Positions 43,341 through 54,380 of a DNA stretch of 64,000 bases are shown here, piece by piece. The translations under genes were made by a program, and so were the position numbers. A model generated the notes under the pieces. The model was not told where the DNA came from and did no database searches. It worked only from the letters and a program-made list of their open reading frames with translations. Position 1 is the stretch's first letter. Each line of letters begins with the position of its first letter. The stretch spans positions 73,427,649-73,491,648 of the forward strand of contig NC_092039.1 of the NCBI RefSeq assembly GCF_003086295.3, read 5' to 3'. The stretch is from Arachis hypogaea. Taxonomy: Eukaryota > Streptophyta > Magnoliopsida > Fabales > Fabaceae.

Positions 43341-45487
43341 TCAGTTGAGATGGTAGCTCACTCTTCTTTCATCCAGTGAGTCCCCCAGGTAATGCTTGAG
43401 TCTATGGCCATTTGCAGTGAAGGTTCTCTGTGTTTTGTCCTCCATGAGCTCCACTTGACCATAGGGGTACACTTTGATGATGGTGAAGGGTCCAGACCAT
43501 CTAGACTTAAGCTTCCTAGGGAAGAACCTAAGTCTAGAATTGTACAATAACACCTTTTGTCCTTCAGTGAACTCCCTCTTTGCTATCTTTTGATCATGCC
43601 ATCTTTTTGTGTTCTTTTTGTAGATCTTTGCATTTTCATATGCTTGGTTCCTAAATTCTTCCAGCTCGTTGAGTTGCCTCAGCCTCTTTTCTCCAGCAGC
43701 TTGCTCATCAAAATTCAGTAGTTTTAGAGCCCAGAAGGCTCTATGCTCCAGTTCAACTGGCAATTGGCAAGCCTTACCAAACACTAGTTGGTATGGTGAC
43801 ATCCCAATGGGGGTCTTGAAGGCTATTTTGTAGGCCCATAAAGCATCGTCTAGTTTCTTAGACCAGTCCTTCCTTGAGCTTCCAATAGTTTTTTCGAGAA
43901 TCCTTTTTAGCTCCCAGTTGGAAATCTCTGCTTGCCCGTTGGTTTGCGGATGATAAGGGGTTGCCAATTTGTGTTTGACTCCATATCTGAGAAGGAGTGC
44001 TTCCAGTTGTTTATTGCAAAAATGTGTCCCTCCATCACTAAGAGTGCTCTGGGAACTCCGAACCTGCTGAAAATGTTCTTTCTTAAGAAGCTCATTACAA
44101 CCTTGTTGTCATTTGTGGTGGTGGCAATAGCCTCCACTCATTTTGACACATAATCTACAGCCACAAGTATATAACTATTTGAGTAGGAGGATGGGAAAGG
44201 CCCCATGAAGTCAATCCCTCATACATTGAATAGTTCTAGCTCCATTATAAATCTCTGTGTCATCTCATTATTCCTGGGTAAATTGCCAGCCCTCTGGCAT
44301 TCATCACACCTTAACATCAAGTTCTTTGCATCCTTGTAAATGCTTGGCCAGTAAAATCCACATTGGAGCACCTTGGCTGCTGTTCTTTCTCTACTAAAGT
44401 GGCCTCCATATGTAGATCTATGACATTGCCAAAGCACCTCTTGTCCTTCTCCATGGGATATATACCTTCTCAAGATCCCATCAGCACACTTTTTGAACAA
44501 GCATGGCTCATCCCAGATATAGTATTTGGCATCCTTAATGAGCTTTCTCTTCATATGTTTGTTGATGTTAGTTGGTAGTTCCCCAATGGCCTTGAAATTG
44601 GCTATGTTAGTAAACCAAGGGGTCTTTTGTATAATCATCAATTGCTCATCCGGGAAGTTTTCATTCACTGCAAGATGGTGTGCTCCTTCTTCCTATTGTA
44701 GAATCCTTGAGAGGTGGTCAGCAACTTTGTTCTCTGCTCCACTCCTATCCTTATTTTCGATGTCAAACTCTTGGAGTAGCAGGATCCATCTTATTAGCCT
44801 TGGCTTGGATTCTTGTTTTGTAAGCAAGTATTTGAGTGCCACATGATCAGTGAATACAATTACTTTAGAACCAATGAGATATGATCTAAATTTATCAAAA
44901 GCAAAGACAATTGCTAGTAATTCCTTCTCTGTAGTGGTGTAGTTCCTTTGATTTTCATTAAGGACCTTGCTGGCATAATAAATGACATGCACCAATTTAT
45001 CCTTCCTCTGTCCTAAAACAGCACCCATAGTAAAATCTGATGCATCACATATTAACTCAAAGGGTAGATTCCAACATGGTGGTGCTATGATAGGTGCAGA
45101 GGAAAGTTTGTTCTTAAGCTCCTCAAAAGCTAACATGCATTCATGATCAAAAACAAAAGGCACATTAGAGACAAGTAGGTTGCTCAATGGCTTGGCTACC
45201 TTGGAGAAGTCTCTAATAAACCTCCTATAAAAACCAGCATGTCCCAAAAAGCTTCTGATTGCTTTGACATTGCAAGGTGGAGGTAACTTTTCGATCACCT
45301 CTACCTTTGCCATGTCTACTTCTATGCCCTTCTTTGAGATTTTATGACCAAGGACCACTCCTTCTGTAACCATGAAATTGCATTTTTCCAAGTTTAAAAC
45401 AAGGTTGGTCTCTTGGCATCTCTTTAGCACCAGGGCTAAGTGATGCAAGCAATCAGAATATGTGTTACCAAATACAGAGAAGTCATC
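43341..45487 (-). pseudogene. E10 pol 3' half: RT thumb, RNase H, integrase (decayed)
   Basis: It begins at the second half of the RT active-site motif (DDFSVFG), exactly where E11 is inserted. RT thumb ([17 protein letters not shown]) and RNase H ([38 protein letters not shown]) are open to a TAG at 44693. Integrase follows: HHCC-type finger (CHRSTYGGHF, CDECQRAGN), core (GIDFMGPFP), second Asp region disrupted by a one-base deletion near 44044, third region ([16 protein letters not shown]) and the C-terminal SRWSGPFTI domain to HRLKHYLGD. Two TGG-to-TGA changes fall near 44212 and 44130. Not functional. Confidence 0.85.
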
Positions 45488-45819
45488 TGAAGAGCGGATA
45501 TTTTATACGCTTTTTAGGGGTAATTTCATTTTAGTATGTTTTAGTTAGTTTTTAGTAGATTTTTATTAGTTTTTAGGCAAAAATCATATTTCTGGACTTT
45601 ACTATGAGTTTTTGTGTTTTTCTATGATTTCAGGTATTTTCTGGCTGAAATTGAGGGAGCTGAGCAAAAATCTGATTCAGGCTGAAAAAGGACTGCTGAT
45701 GCTATTGGATTCTGACCTCTCTGCACTCGGAATGGATTTTTTGGAGCTACAAGAGTCCAATTGGCGTGCTCTCCATTGGGTTGGAAAGTAGACATCTAGG
45801 GCTTTCCAGCGATATATAA

Positions 45820-46519
45820 GGCTTCGTTTGGTTGATGTATTTGATGAGACATAGACACAGAGACACAGACATTAAAGACATGGACATAAAATATTTGTGT
45901 CTATGTATTGTGTTTGGCAAAAATAAGAAACAAGACACATATATTTAAAAAAGACTGAATTACCCTTCATTCAACCACAAGTTTTACCATCATTACAATA
46001 CACCTATTATCCCAAACAATGCATGCCATCACCATTAAATTTTTATTTCTTCTAATAATTTTTTATTTCTTCTAATACCATCTTAAATTATCATTTAAAT
46101 ATTAAATATATAATTATTCTTGAAAAAAAATATAAAATTAAAGTTTAGAATTTATCAAAGATTAATCAAAATTTAAATAAATAAAAAAATTAAATGTACA
46201 AATTTTTTTTTGAAAAAAATAGAAAAGTAAATTTAGTTGTAGAATCTAAAAGAAAAAGAGAAAAAAAAGATTTGGAAAGATAAGAAGATAAATTTTAAAA
46301 ACTCAATAAGGGTAAAAGAGTAAAAAATTAGTGTCTCACAAGTTGTGTCTCAATGTCTCACCAAATTGGAGGTACACAAATTTAGTGTCTCCGTGTCCAT
46401 CCGTGTCCTTCCGTGTCCTTCAAAAATCTGTATCTCACCAAACCAAACAGCAGAGATGTGTCACCGTGTACCACTATGTCTATGTCTCAGTGTCTATGTC
46501 TCTCAAACCAAACGCTGCC
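45820..46519. mobile_element. Harbinger/Tourist-like MITE (700 bp)
   Basis: Flanked by a TAA target duplication (45817-45819 and 46520-46522). Termini are GGCTTCGTTTGGTT and, reading in from the other end, GGCAGCGTTTGGTT. The inverted repeat continues with GAGACATAGACAC on both sides. LTR2 of E11 has the single-TAA empty site near 57463. No transposase is encoded; the interior is A/T-rich with GTGTCT/AGACAC repeats. It arrived after E11. Confidence 0.88.
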
Positions 46520-46555
46520 TAATAGTTCATACTTTGCGCGAAAATAGACAACGTA

Positions 46556-46680
46556 AACTGGCGTTCAACGCCAGTTCCATGTTGCAGTCTGGCGTTCAGT
46601 GCCAGAAACAGGTTACAAGTTGGAGTTCAATGCCAGAAACAGGTTACAACCTAGCGTTCAACTCCAGAAACAGCCCAGGC
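46556..46680 (+). repeat. GGCGTT-N-AACGCC palindromes in E11 LTR1
   Basis: Four units with CTGGCGTTCAACGCCAG as the best, spaced about 30 bp by CAGAAACAGGTTACA; upstream of the TATA-like box. LTR2 copies lie at 57500-57615. Confidence 0.85.
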
Positions 46681-46794
46681 ACGTGAGAAGCTTAAGTCTC
46701 AGCCCCAGCACACACTAAGTGGGCCCCAGAAGTGGATTTTTGCACTATCCATCTTAGTTTACTCGTTTTCTATAAACCTAGGTTACTAGTTTAG

Positions 46795-46802
46795 TATTTA
46801 AA
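46795..46802 (+). promoter_or_regulatory. TATA-like box of E11 LTR1
   Basis: TATTTAAA, conserved in LTR2 (57737-57744) and in minus sense in E5. Confidence 0.45.
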
Positions 46803-47732
46803 CAACTTTTAGAGACTTATTTTGTATCTCATGACATTTTTAGATCTGAATTTTATACTCTTTGATGGCATGAGTCTCTAAACTCCATTGTTGGTGGTGA
46901 GGAGCTCTGCAGCGTCTCGATGAATTAATGCAATTATTTCTGTTTTCCATTCAAGCATGCTTGTTCCTATCTAAGATGTTCATTCGCGCTTCACTATGAA
47001 GAAGATGATGATCCATGACACTCATCACCTTCTTCAATCCACGAACGTGTGCCTGACAACCACCTCCGTTCTACATCAGATTGAATGAGTATCTCTTAGA
47101 TTTCTTAATCAGAATCTTCGTGGTATAAGCTAGACTTGATGGCGACATTCATGAGAATCCAAAAAGTCTAAACCTTATCTGTGGTATGCCGAGTAGGATT
47201 CAAGGATTGAATGGTTGTGACGAGCTTCAAACTCGCGATTGTTGGGCGTAGTGACAAACTCAAAAGGATCAATGGATCTTATTCGGACATGATCGAGAAC
47301 CAACAGATGATTAGCCGTACTGTGACAGAGCATTTGGACCATTTTCATTGAGAGGATAGGAAGTAGCCATTGACAACGGTGACACCCTACACACAGCTTG
47401 CCATGGAAGGAACTTTGCACTTTTGAAAGTGAGGAAGCATTATGTTACAGAAATTCAGAAGACAAAGTATCTCCAAAACTCCAACATATTCTCCATTATT
47501 GAGTAACAATTATTTATTTTATGCCCTTTCACTTTTTACAATTGAACTTGAAAAACACTGTTGTTGGCATCCTGACTAAGAATAATAAGATAACCATAGC
47601 TTTCTTCAAACCAACAATCTCCGTGGGATTTGACCCTTACTCACGTAAGGTATTACTTGGACGACCCAGTGCACTTGCTGGTTAGTTGTGCGGATTGCAA
47701 AAGTGTGATTGTAATTTCGTGCACCAAGTTTT

Positions 47733-47750
47733 TGGCGCCGTTGCCGGGGA
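47733..47750 (+). promoter_or_regulatory. E11 primer-binding site (tRNA-Asp)
   Basis: Perfect TGGCGCCGTTGCCGGGGA, six bases after the LTR. Confidence 0.93.
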
Positions 47751-48805
47751 TTGTTCGAGTTTGGACAACTAAAGGTTTATTTTGTTGCTTAGATTAGGAA
47801 TAAATTATTTTTGATGCTATAAGTCATTAAATCTGAGTCCTTTATTTTATTTTCAAAAATTTTTCAAAAATATTATTGTTTCCTTATTAATTTTTAATTT
47901 TTATGTGAGTTTAGTTTTATATTTTAAATTTGGTGTCAATTGCATATTTTATATTTTCCTTTAAATTTTCGAATTGCATGTTATTTATTTTTCCTTGATC
48001 TTCAAATTGTTCTTGTCAAATTTTCTTGTTTGATCTTTGGTTTTTCCTATTTTTGTGTGTATTTCGTGTTTTCCTTGTGCTTTTTCAAAATTTTAGTTTT
48101 CAAAAATATATTTTTTATATACAATATTAAAACACGTTACATTTATAGCTCAGTTGGCTAGAGCGTTGGCTTATGTTCTTGGCAATTGGGTATCTTCTTT
48201 TTAAAATCTTTTTCAAAAATAATTTTCCTTTGATTGAATCTTGTGCCAAACTTTAAGTTTGGTATTTTTTTTTAATTTTCTTTAATTTTCAAAAATTTAT
48301 TTTGGTTTTCTAAAAATTTTAAGTTTGGTGTTCTTTCTTTTGTTCTTGTTGTTCTTGTGAATCTTCAAGGTGTTCTTGAGTCTTTCTTGTGTTTTGATCT
48401 TAAAATTTTTAAGTTTGGTGTTCCTTGGTGTTTTCCCTCCAAAATTTTCGAAAACAAGGAGCATTAGATCTAAAAATTTTTAAGTCTTGTGTCTTCTGTG
48501 TGTTTTTCTCTTTCATCATAAAATTCAAAATTCAAAAAATATCTTTTCTAACTAATTTTAAGCCATTTTTTCGAATTTAAAAAAAATTAGATTTCAATTT
48601 CAAAAATATCCTAACCACTTTCTCTCTCCTCACTTTTTCGAAAATCTTCATAAAATATTTTAATTTTTTTTAGTTTATTTTCGTTTTTATTTATTTTTAT
48701 TTTCATTGTCGTCTTTATTTTATCTTATTTTATTATTATTATTTCAAAATTTTTCTATATAATAAAATAAATAAAATAAATTCACATCATCTCCCTTTCT
48801 CCATT
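47751..48805 (+). other. E11 5' leader, noncoding
   Basis: T-rich, with no gene. It holds AAGTTTGGTGTT boxes near 47927, 48254, 48317 and 48407, and a tRNA-like D-arm at 48146. Confidence 0.7.
48146..48190 (+). other. tRNA-5'-half-like fragment in E11 leader
   Basis: TAGCTCAGTTGGCTAGAGC has the D-arm (GCTC...GAGC) and box A of a plant tRNA, followed by CGTTGGCTTATGTT, which could be part of an anticodon arm. No T-arm, box B or acceptor stem follows, so this is not a working tRNA gene. Confidence 0.45.
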
Positions 48806-49870
48806 ATGGACTTAAGTGGAAATGAACAGTCCAGAAAGACTCTGGGGTCATATGCTAACCCCACTACTTCATATGGGAGTAGTATCTGTATACCCTCCAT
48901 TGGAGTCAGTAGTTTTGAGTTGAATCCTCAGCTCATTATCATGGTACAGCAAAGTTGCCAGTATTTCGGTCTTCCACACGAAGAACCTATAAAGTTTCTG
49001 GCACAATTTTTATAAATTGCTGACACAGTACATGATAAGGAAGTAGATCAAGATGTCTACAGATTATTACTATTTTCATTTGCTGTAAAGGACCAAGCTA
49101 AGAGGTGGTTAAATAACCAACCTAAGGACAGCATAAAGACATAGAAACAGCTGTTAGAAAAATTCTTGAATCACTATTTTCCTCCAAAACGGTGATACAG
49201 CTAAGGCTGAGCATCCAAGGCTTCAAACAAGGAGATAATGAATCCCTTTATGATGCTTGGGAGAGATACAGAGAGATGCTAAGAAAAAGGCCCCTTTGAA
49301 ATGTCTTTAGAGTGGGTGCAGTTAGACATCTTCTACTATGAGCTTACAGAAAGAGCTCAGATTTCTCTAGACCACTCAACTGGTGGATCTATACACATGA
49401 GAAAGACAATAGAAGAAGCTCAAGAGCTTATTGATACAGTTGCTAGAAATCAGCATCTGTACCTAAGCAGTGAATCTTCCATCAACGAAGAGGCTAAAAC
49501 AGTAATTGCTGAACTCAGTCCTGCAGATCAAGCTGCTGAATTCAATCAGCAATTAGATTTTCTAACAAAACAGTTAGCCGAATTCAAGGAGATATTACAA
49601 GAAACAAGAATGGCTAATATGAATATGGAAATACAGTTGAAGCAAACAGAATAGCAGTTATCAAAACAAATAACAGAAGAGTGCCAAGCAGTTCAATTAA
49701 GAAGTGGAAAAACATTAAATACCTCACTTCAAGGTAGCAGGAAGCTAATAAATGAGCAAACCACCCAAAATCATCTGAGGACAATAAGAGCCCAGAGAAG
49801 AATAATCCTGGAGCTCAAACGCCAGAAAATGGGTGGAAAGCTGGTGTTGAACGCCCAAACCATGCTCAGT
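48806..49870 (+). pseudogene. E11 gag, decayed
   Basis: ATG 48806 (MDLSGNEQSRKTLGSY), closely matching the E5 gag start. The core (AVKDQAKRWL) lies near 49080-49150 and later gag (SLEWVQLDIFYYEL, GGSIHMRKTIEEAQELI) at 49301-49654. Stops occur at 49013, 49142 and 49652, with compensating frameshifts between about 49185 and 49300. After 49655 the reading frame must shift to reach protease. Confidence 0.8.
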
Positions 49871-50012
49871 CCTGGTGTTCAACGCTAGAAACAAGCAAGG
49901 AATTGGCGTTGAACGCCCAAAGGAAGCACAGTTCTGGCGTTTAAATGCCAGAAACAGGTAAGGAGTTGGCGTCTAACGCCACTCCAGCTTCCACCCCTGG
50001 CATTCAAACGCC
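49800..50012 (+). repeat. GGCGTT palindromes in E11 gag-protease linker
   Basis: Six or seven units of GGCGTTNAACGCC or AAACGCCAG type inside the coding linker. They were translated (GERQ-like, Pro/Thr/Ala-rich linker) and add no known domain. Confidence 0.85.
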
Positions 50013-51147
50013 AGTGGGAGATCAGACACATACAAGTGCTGATAGCAACCCCTCTAAAAAGGCTTCTCAACCCACATCTGTAGGCAATAAACCTACAGCA
50101 ACTAAGGTTGAAGAATACAAAGCCAAAATGCCTTATCCTCAGAAACTCCGCCAAGTGGAACAGGATAAGCAATTTGCCTGCTTTGCAGACTATCTCATGA
50201 CTCTTGAAATAAAGATTCCGTTTGCAGAGGCACTTGAGCAAATACCCTCTTATGCTAGGTTCATGAAAGAGATCTTAAGTCATAAGAAGGATTGGAGGGA
50301 AACTGAAAAAGTTTACCTCACTAAAGAATGCAGTACAGTCATTCTGAAAAGCTTACTTGAGAAGCTTAAAGATCCCGGAAGCTTTATGATACCATGCACA
50401 TTAGAGGGTACTTGTACCAAGCAAACTCTATGTGATCTTGGGGCAAGTATCAACCTAATACCTGCATCTACTATCAAAAAGCTTGGGTTGACTGATGAAG
50501 TTAAACCAACCCGGATATGTCTCTAACTTGCTGATGTCTCCATTAAATACCCATCAGGCTTGATTGAAGACATGATTGTCAAGGTTGGGCCATTTGCCTT
50601 TCCCACTGACTTTGCGGTGCTAGAAATGGAGGAGCACAAGAGTGCAACTCTCATTCTAGGAAGACCTTTCCTAGCAACTGGCCGAACCCTTATTCACATT
50701 CAAAAAGGGGAAGTAACCCTGAGAGTCAATGAGGATGAGTTCAAGTTGAATGTTATCAAAGCTATGTAGCATCCAGACACCCCAAATGACTGCATGAGCA
50801 TTGATATTATTGACTCTTTGGTAAAAGAGGTCAATATGACTGAGAGTCTCGAATCAGAACTGGAGGATATCTTTAAAGATGTTCAGCATGATCTGGAGGA
50901 ATCAGAGAGAATAATAGAACCTCTGAAAATCCCTCAGGAAGAGGAGAAACCTCCTAAATCCGAGCTCAAACTATTACCACCATCCCCGAAATATGCATTT
51001 CTGGGAGAAGGTGATACCTTCCCTGTGATCATAAGCTCTACCTTAGAGCCACAGGAAGAGAAAGCACTAATTCAAGTGCTAAAGACACACAAGACAGCCC
51101 TTGGGTGGTCCATCAGTGATCTTAAGGGCATTAGCCCAGCCAGATGA
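49945..51147 (+). pseudogene. E11 aspartic protease and RT lead-in, decayed
   Basis: One frame with stops at 50524 (TAA), 50767 (TAG) and 51145 (TGA). Pre-protease (MPYPQKLRQVEQDKQFACF), active site CDLGASINLIP with catalytic Asp kept, and ILGRPFLATGRTLI are all readable, then an acidic spacer and the RT lead-in (TALGWSISDLKGISP). Confidence 0.85.
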
Positions 51148-52510
51148 ATGCACAAAATTCTATTGGAGGGTGATGCTAAGCCAGTTGTTCAACCACAGAG
51201 GCGGCTAAATCCAGCCATGAAGGAGGTGGTGCAGAAGGAGGTCACTAAATTACTAGAGGCTGGGATTATTTATCCTATTTCTGATAGCCCCTGGGTAAGC
51301 CCTGTCCAAGTCATCCCTAAGAAGGGTGGCATGACAGTGGTTCATAATGAAAAAAATGAACTAGTTCCTACAAGAATAGTTACAGGGTGGTGTATGTGTA
51401 TTGATTATAGAAGACTCAATATAGCTACTAGAAAGGATCATTTTCCTTTACCCTTCATAGACCAGATGTTAGAAAGACTAGCAGGTCATGAATACTACTG
51501 CTTCCTGGATGGATATTTAGGTTATAATCAAATTGCAGTAGATCCCCAGGATCAAGAGAAAACAGCATTCACATGTTCATCTGGGGTATTTGCATACAGA
51601 AGGATGCCATTTGGTCTATGCAATGCACCTGCAACCTTTCAAAGGTGCATGCTCTCAATTTTCTCTGATATGGTGGAAAATTTTTCTAGAAGTCTTCATG
51701 GATGACTTTTCAGTATTTGGAGACTTATTTAGCTCCTATCTTGACCATCTAGCACTTGTTCTAAAGAGGTGCCAAGAGACTAACCTGGTTTTAAACTAGG
51801 AGAAATGTCACTTTATGGTGAATGAAGGAGTTGTCCTTGGGCACAAAATTTCGAACAAGGGAATAGAAGTGGATCAAGCTAAGGTAGAGGTAATTGAAAA
51901 ATTACCACCACCTGCCAATGTCAAGGCAATTAGAAGCTTTCTGGGGCATGCAGGGTTTTATAGGAGGTTTATAAAGGATTTTTCAAAAATCGCCAAACTT
52001 CTGAGTAATCTGCTAGCTGCTGACACGCCATTTATCTTTGATAAAGAGTGTCTGCAGGCATTTGAAACTCTGAAAGCTAAGCTGGTCACAGCACCAATCA
52101 TCTCTGCACCAGACTGGACATTACCATTTGAATTAATGTGTGATGCCAGTGACCATGCCATTGGTGCAATGCTGGGACAAAGGCATGACAAGCTTCTGCA
52201 CGTCATTTATTATGCCAGTCGTGTTCTAAATGACGCACAGAAGAACTACACAACCACAGAAAAAAAGTTACTTGCAGTGGTTTACGCGATTGACAAGTTC
52301 AGATCTTATTTAGTAGGATCAAAAGTGATTGTGTACACTGACCATGCTGCTCTTAAATATCTACTCACAAAGTAGGATTCAAAACCCATACTCATAAGAT
52401 AGGTGTTGCTTCTGCAAGAGTTTGATATAGAAATAAGAGACTGAAAAGGGACAGAGAATCAAGTAGCAGATCACCTATCCCGAATAGAACCAGTAGAAGA
52501 GGCGTCCCTC
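51148..52510 (+). pseudogene. E11 reverse transcriptase and RNase H, decayed
   Basis: RT fingers and palm: GIIYPISDSPWVSPVQ, CIDYRRLN, then FLDGYLGYNQI (the usual Ser is Leu), MPFGLCNAPATFQRCM. A frameshift at about 51665-51690 is followed by the catalytic FMDDFSVFG near 51700. RT thumb (GFYRRFIKDFSKIAK). RNase H: CDASDHAIGAMLGQ, TTEKKLLAVVYA, YTDHAALKYLL. Stops at 51796 (TAG), 52373 (TAG) and about 52400 and 52443. Every stop is one transition from a Trp, Gln or Arg codon. Confidence 0.88.
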
Positions 52511-52539
52511 CCTCTTACTGAGATCTCTGAAAACTTTTC

Positions 52540-53850
52540 GGATGAGTAACTCTTTGCCATCCAGGAGGTGCCATGGTTTGTAGACATTGCAAACTACAAG
52601 GCAGTAAGATTCATACCCAAAGAGTACAGTAGGCAGCAATCAAAGAAGTTGATCACGGATGCAAAGTACTATCTTTGGGATGAACCATATCTCTTCAAGA
52701 GATGTACAGATGGAGTAATCCGTAGATGTGTACCTAAAGAAGAAGCCCAGAAAATACTCTGGCACTGCCATGGATCACAGTATGGAGGACATTTTGGAAG
52801 TGAGCGAACAGCCACAAGAGTCCTTCAACGTGGCTTCTATTGGCCTATTCTCTATAAAGATTCCCGAGTGTTTGTACTTAATTATGACAGTTGCCAAAGA
52901 TCTGGCAATCTACCTCACAGTTATGCCATGCCTCAACAAGGGATCTTGGAGATTGAGTTGTTTGATGTATGGGGTATTGACTTCATGGGGCCTTTCCCAC
53001 CATCATACTCAAACATTTATATTCTGGTGGTAGTGGATTATGTATCCAAATGGGTGGAAGCTATTGCAACATCCACTAATGACACTAAGACAGTGCTAAA
53101 ATTCCTCCAGAAACACATCTTCAGCAGATTTGGTACCCCTAGAGTATTAATCAGTGATGGGGGCACTCATTTTTGCAATAAACCGCTTTATTCTGCTTTG
53201 GTTTGATATGGAGTTAGCCACAGGGTAGCCACTCCATATCATCCACAGATAAATGGGCAAGCTGAAGTCTCCAACAGAGAACTTAAAAGAATCCTGGAAT
53301 GGACTGTGATTAACTGTAGAAGGGATTGGGCAAGAAGCTTGGATGATGCTCTGTGGGCATACAGAACAGCATTCAAGACTCCTATAGGAACTTCTCCATA
53401 CCAGCTCGTGTATGGAAAAGCCTGTCACTTGCCAGTGGAACTGGAACATAAGGCCTACTGGCAACCAGATTCCTAAACATTGATGCCAAGTTAGCTGGAG
53501 AAAAATGATTGCTCCAGTTAAATGAGCTAGAGGAATTTAGACTCAATGCTTTCGAGAATGCAAAAATTTACAAAGAGAAAGCAAAAAGATGGCATGACAA
53601 GAAGCTATTATCCAGAGTCTTTGAGCCAGGGCAGAAAGTTCTGCTGTTTAATTCTATACTCAGATTATTCCCCGAAAAATTGAAGTCCCGATGGAGAGGT
53701 CCATATGTGATTACAAGTGTGTCACCATATGGATATGTAGAGCTTCAGGATAATGATTCTAACAAAAAGTTCATTGTTAATGGACAGAGAGTCAAACATT
53801 ATCATGAAAGAAATTTTGAGCAAGAATGCTCAAAACTGAGACTTGACTAA
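52540..53850 (+). pseudogene. E11 integrase, decayed
   Basis: Zinc finger: [10 protein letters not shown] then YDSCQRSGN, where the first finger Cys is Tyr (G-to-A). Catalytic core: GIDFMGPFP, then [10 protein letters not shown], a stop near 53204, and [21 protein letters not shown], so the D, D and E residues are all present. A frameshift near 53470. C-terminal domain (FEPGQKVLLFNS, SRWRGPYVITSVSPYGYVEL, GQRVKHYHERN) runs open to the stop at 53848-53850. Confidence 0.88.
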
Positions 53851-53862
53851 AGCTCAGTAATC

Positions 53863-53909
53863 GTCCAGCTAAAGACAATAAAGAAGCGCTTGCTGGGAGG
53901 CAACCCAGC
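53863..53909 (+). ncRNA. two-hairpin motif, E11 copy
   Basis: Hairpin 1 is GTC-CAGCTAAA-GAC (53863-53876), then AATAAAGAAGCGCTT. Hairpin 2 is GCTGGG-AGGCAA-CCCAGC (53892-53909). It starts 13 bases after the integrase stop. The GC/GC outer pairs replace the GT/AC of E6 and E10. Confidence 0.7.
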
Positions 53910-54059
53910 CATTTACAAGGCTTATTTGTTAATTAATTGATTTTTACAGGTTTATGTCAATTATCTTCAAGGTAAAATAGCAATTGCTTGAGTTCACAGA
54001 TTTACAGAAGGATTCAGAGGATAAAACAGCAAAAAAAGCCAGCTAGTGCGAAAAAAGCT

Positions 54060-54380
54060 AGTAAGAGCTGTTTTGGGCGCTGAACGCCCAAAAGAAGCAC
54101 TCACTGGGCGTTCAACGCCAGTAAGGATAGCCATCTGGGAGTTGAACGCCAGAAAGAAGCATCTTCTGGGCGTTGAACGCCAGAAAGAAACACCTTCTGG
54201 GTGTTCAACGCCAGATTTATAGCGTCCTGGGCTTTCAGAAAAACGCCCAGTGACAAAGGAGTTCTTGGCGTTTAACGCCAGCTAGAAGCAATAGCTGGGC
54301 GTTGAACGCCCAAGAGAAGCTGCAAACAGGTGTTAAACACCCAAAACATGCAGCGTTTGGGCGTTTAACGCCAGGATGGT
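54060..54380 (+). repeat. GGCGTT palindromes in E11 pol-env spacer
   Basis: About ten units (GGGCGTTGAACGCCCA, TTGGCGTTTAACGCCAG and others) separated by AGAAGCA-type spacers, in the 1-kb noncoding spacer after integrase. Confidence 0.88.

Larger units (their letters stand above)
37361..45487 (-). mobile_element. E10: Athila-like element, 3' part
   Basis: Minus order is RT (cut at 45487 by E11), RNase H, integrase (to 43341), two-hairpin motif, noncoding spacer, hairpin and box, env-position ORF (42271-40722), box and hairpin (39763-39798), and 3' LTR (37361-39762). Inserted in E9 gag (candidate target copy AATAT, 37356-37360). It has been inactivated by stops and frameshifts. Confidence 0.8.
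45488..47726 (+). repeat. E11 5' LTR (1536 bp plus MITE)
   Basis: Starts TGAAGAGCGGATATTTTATA (canonical TGATGAG in LTR2) and ends TTTCGTGCACCA. It includes the TTGGAAAG module (45720-45815), GGCGTT palindromes (46556-46680) and a TATTTAAA box (46795-46802). Confidence 0.88.

Noticed and set aside
45747..45938. 63-codon frame at the MITE edge
   Set aside because: It spans the LTR-MITE border, so it cannot be an old gene.
48146..48190. Functional tRNA gene
   Set aside because: Only the D-arm and part of a possible anticodon arm are present; no box B, T-arm or acceptor stem.
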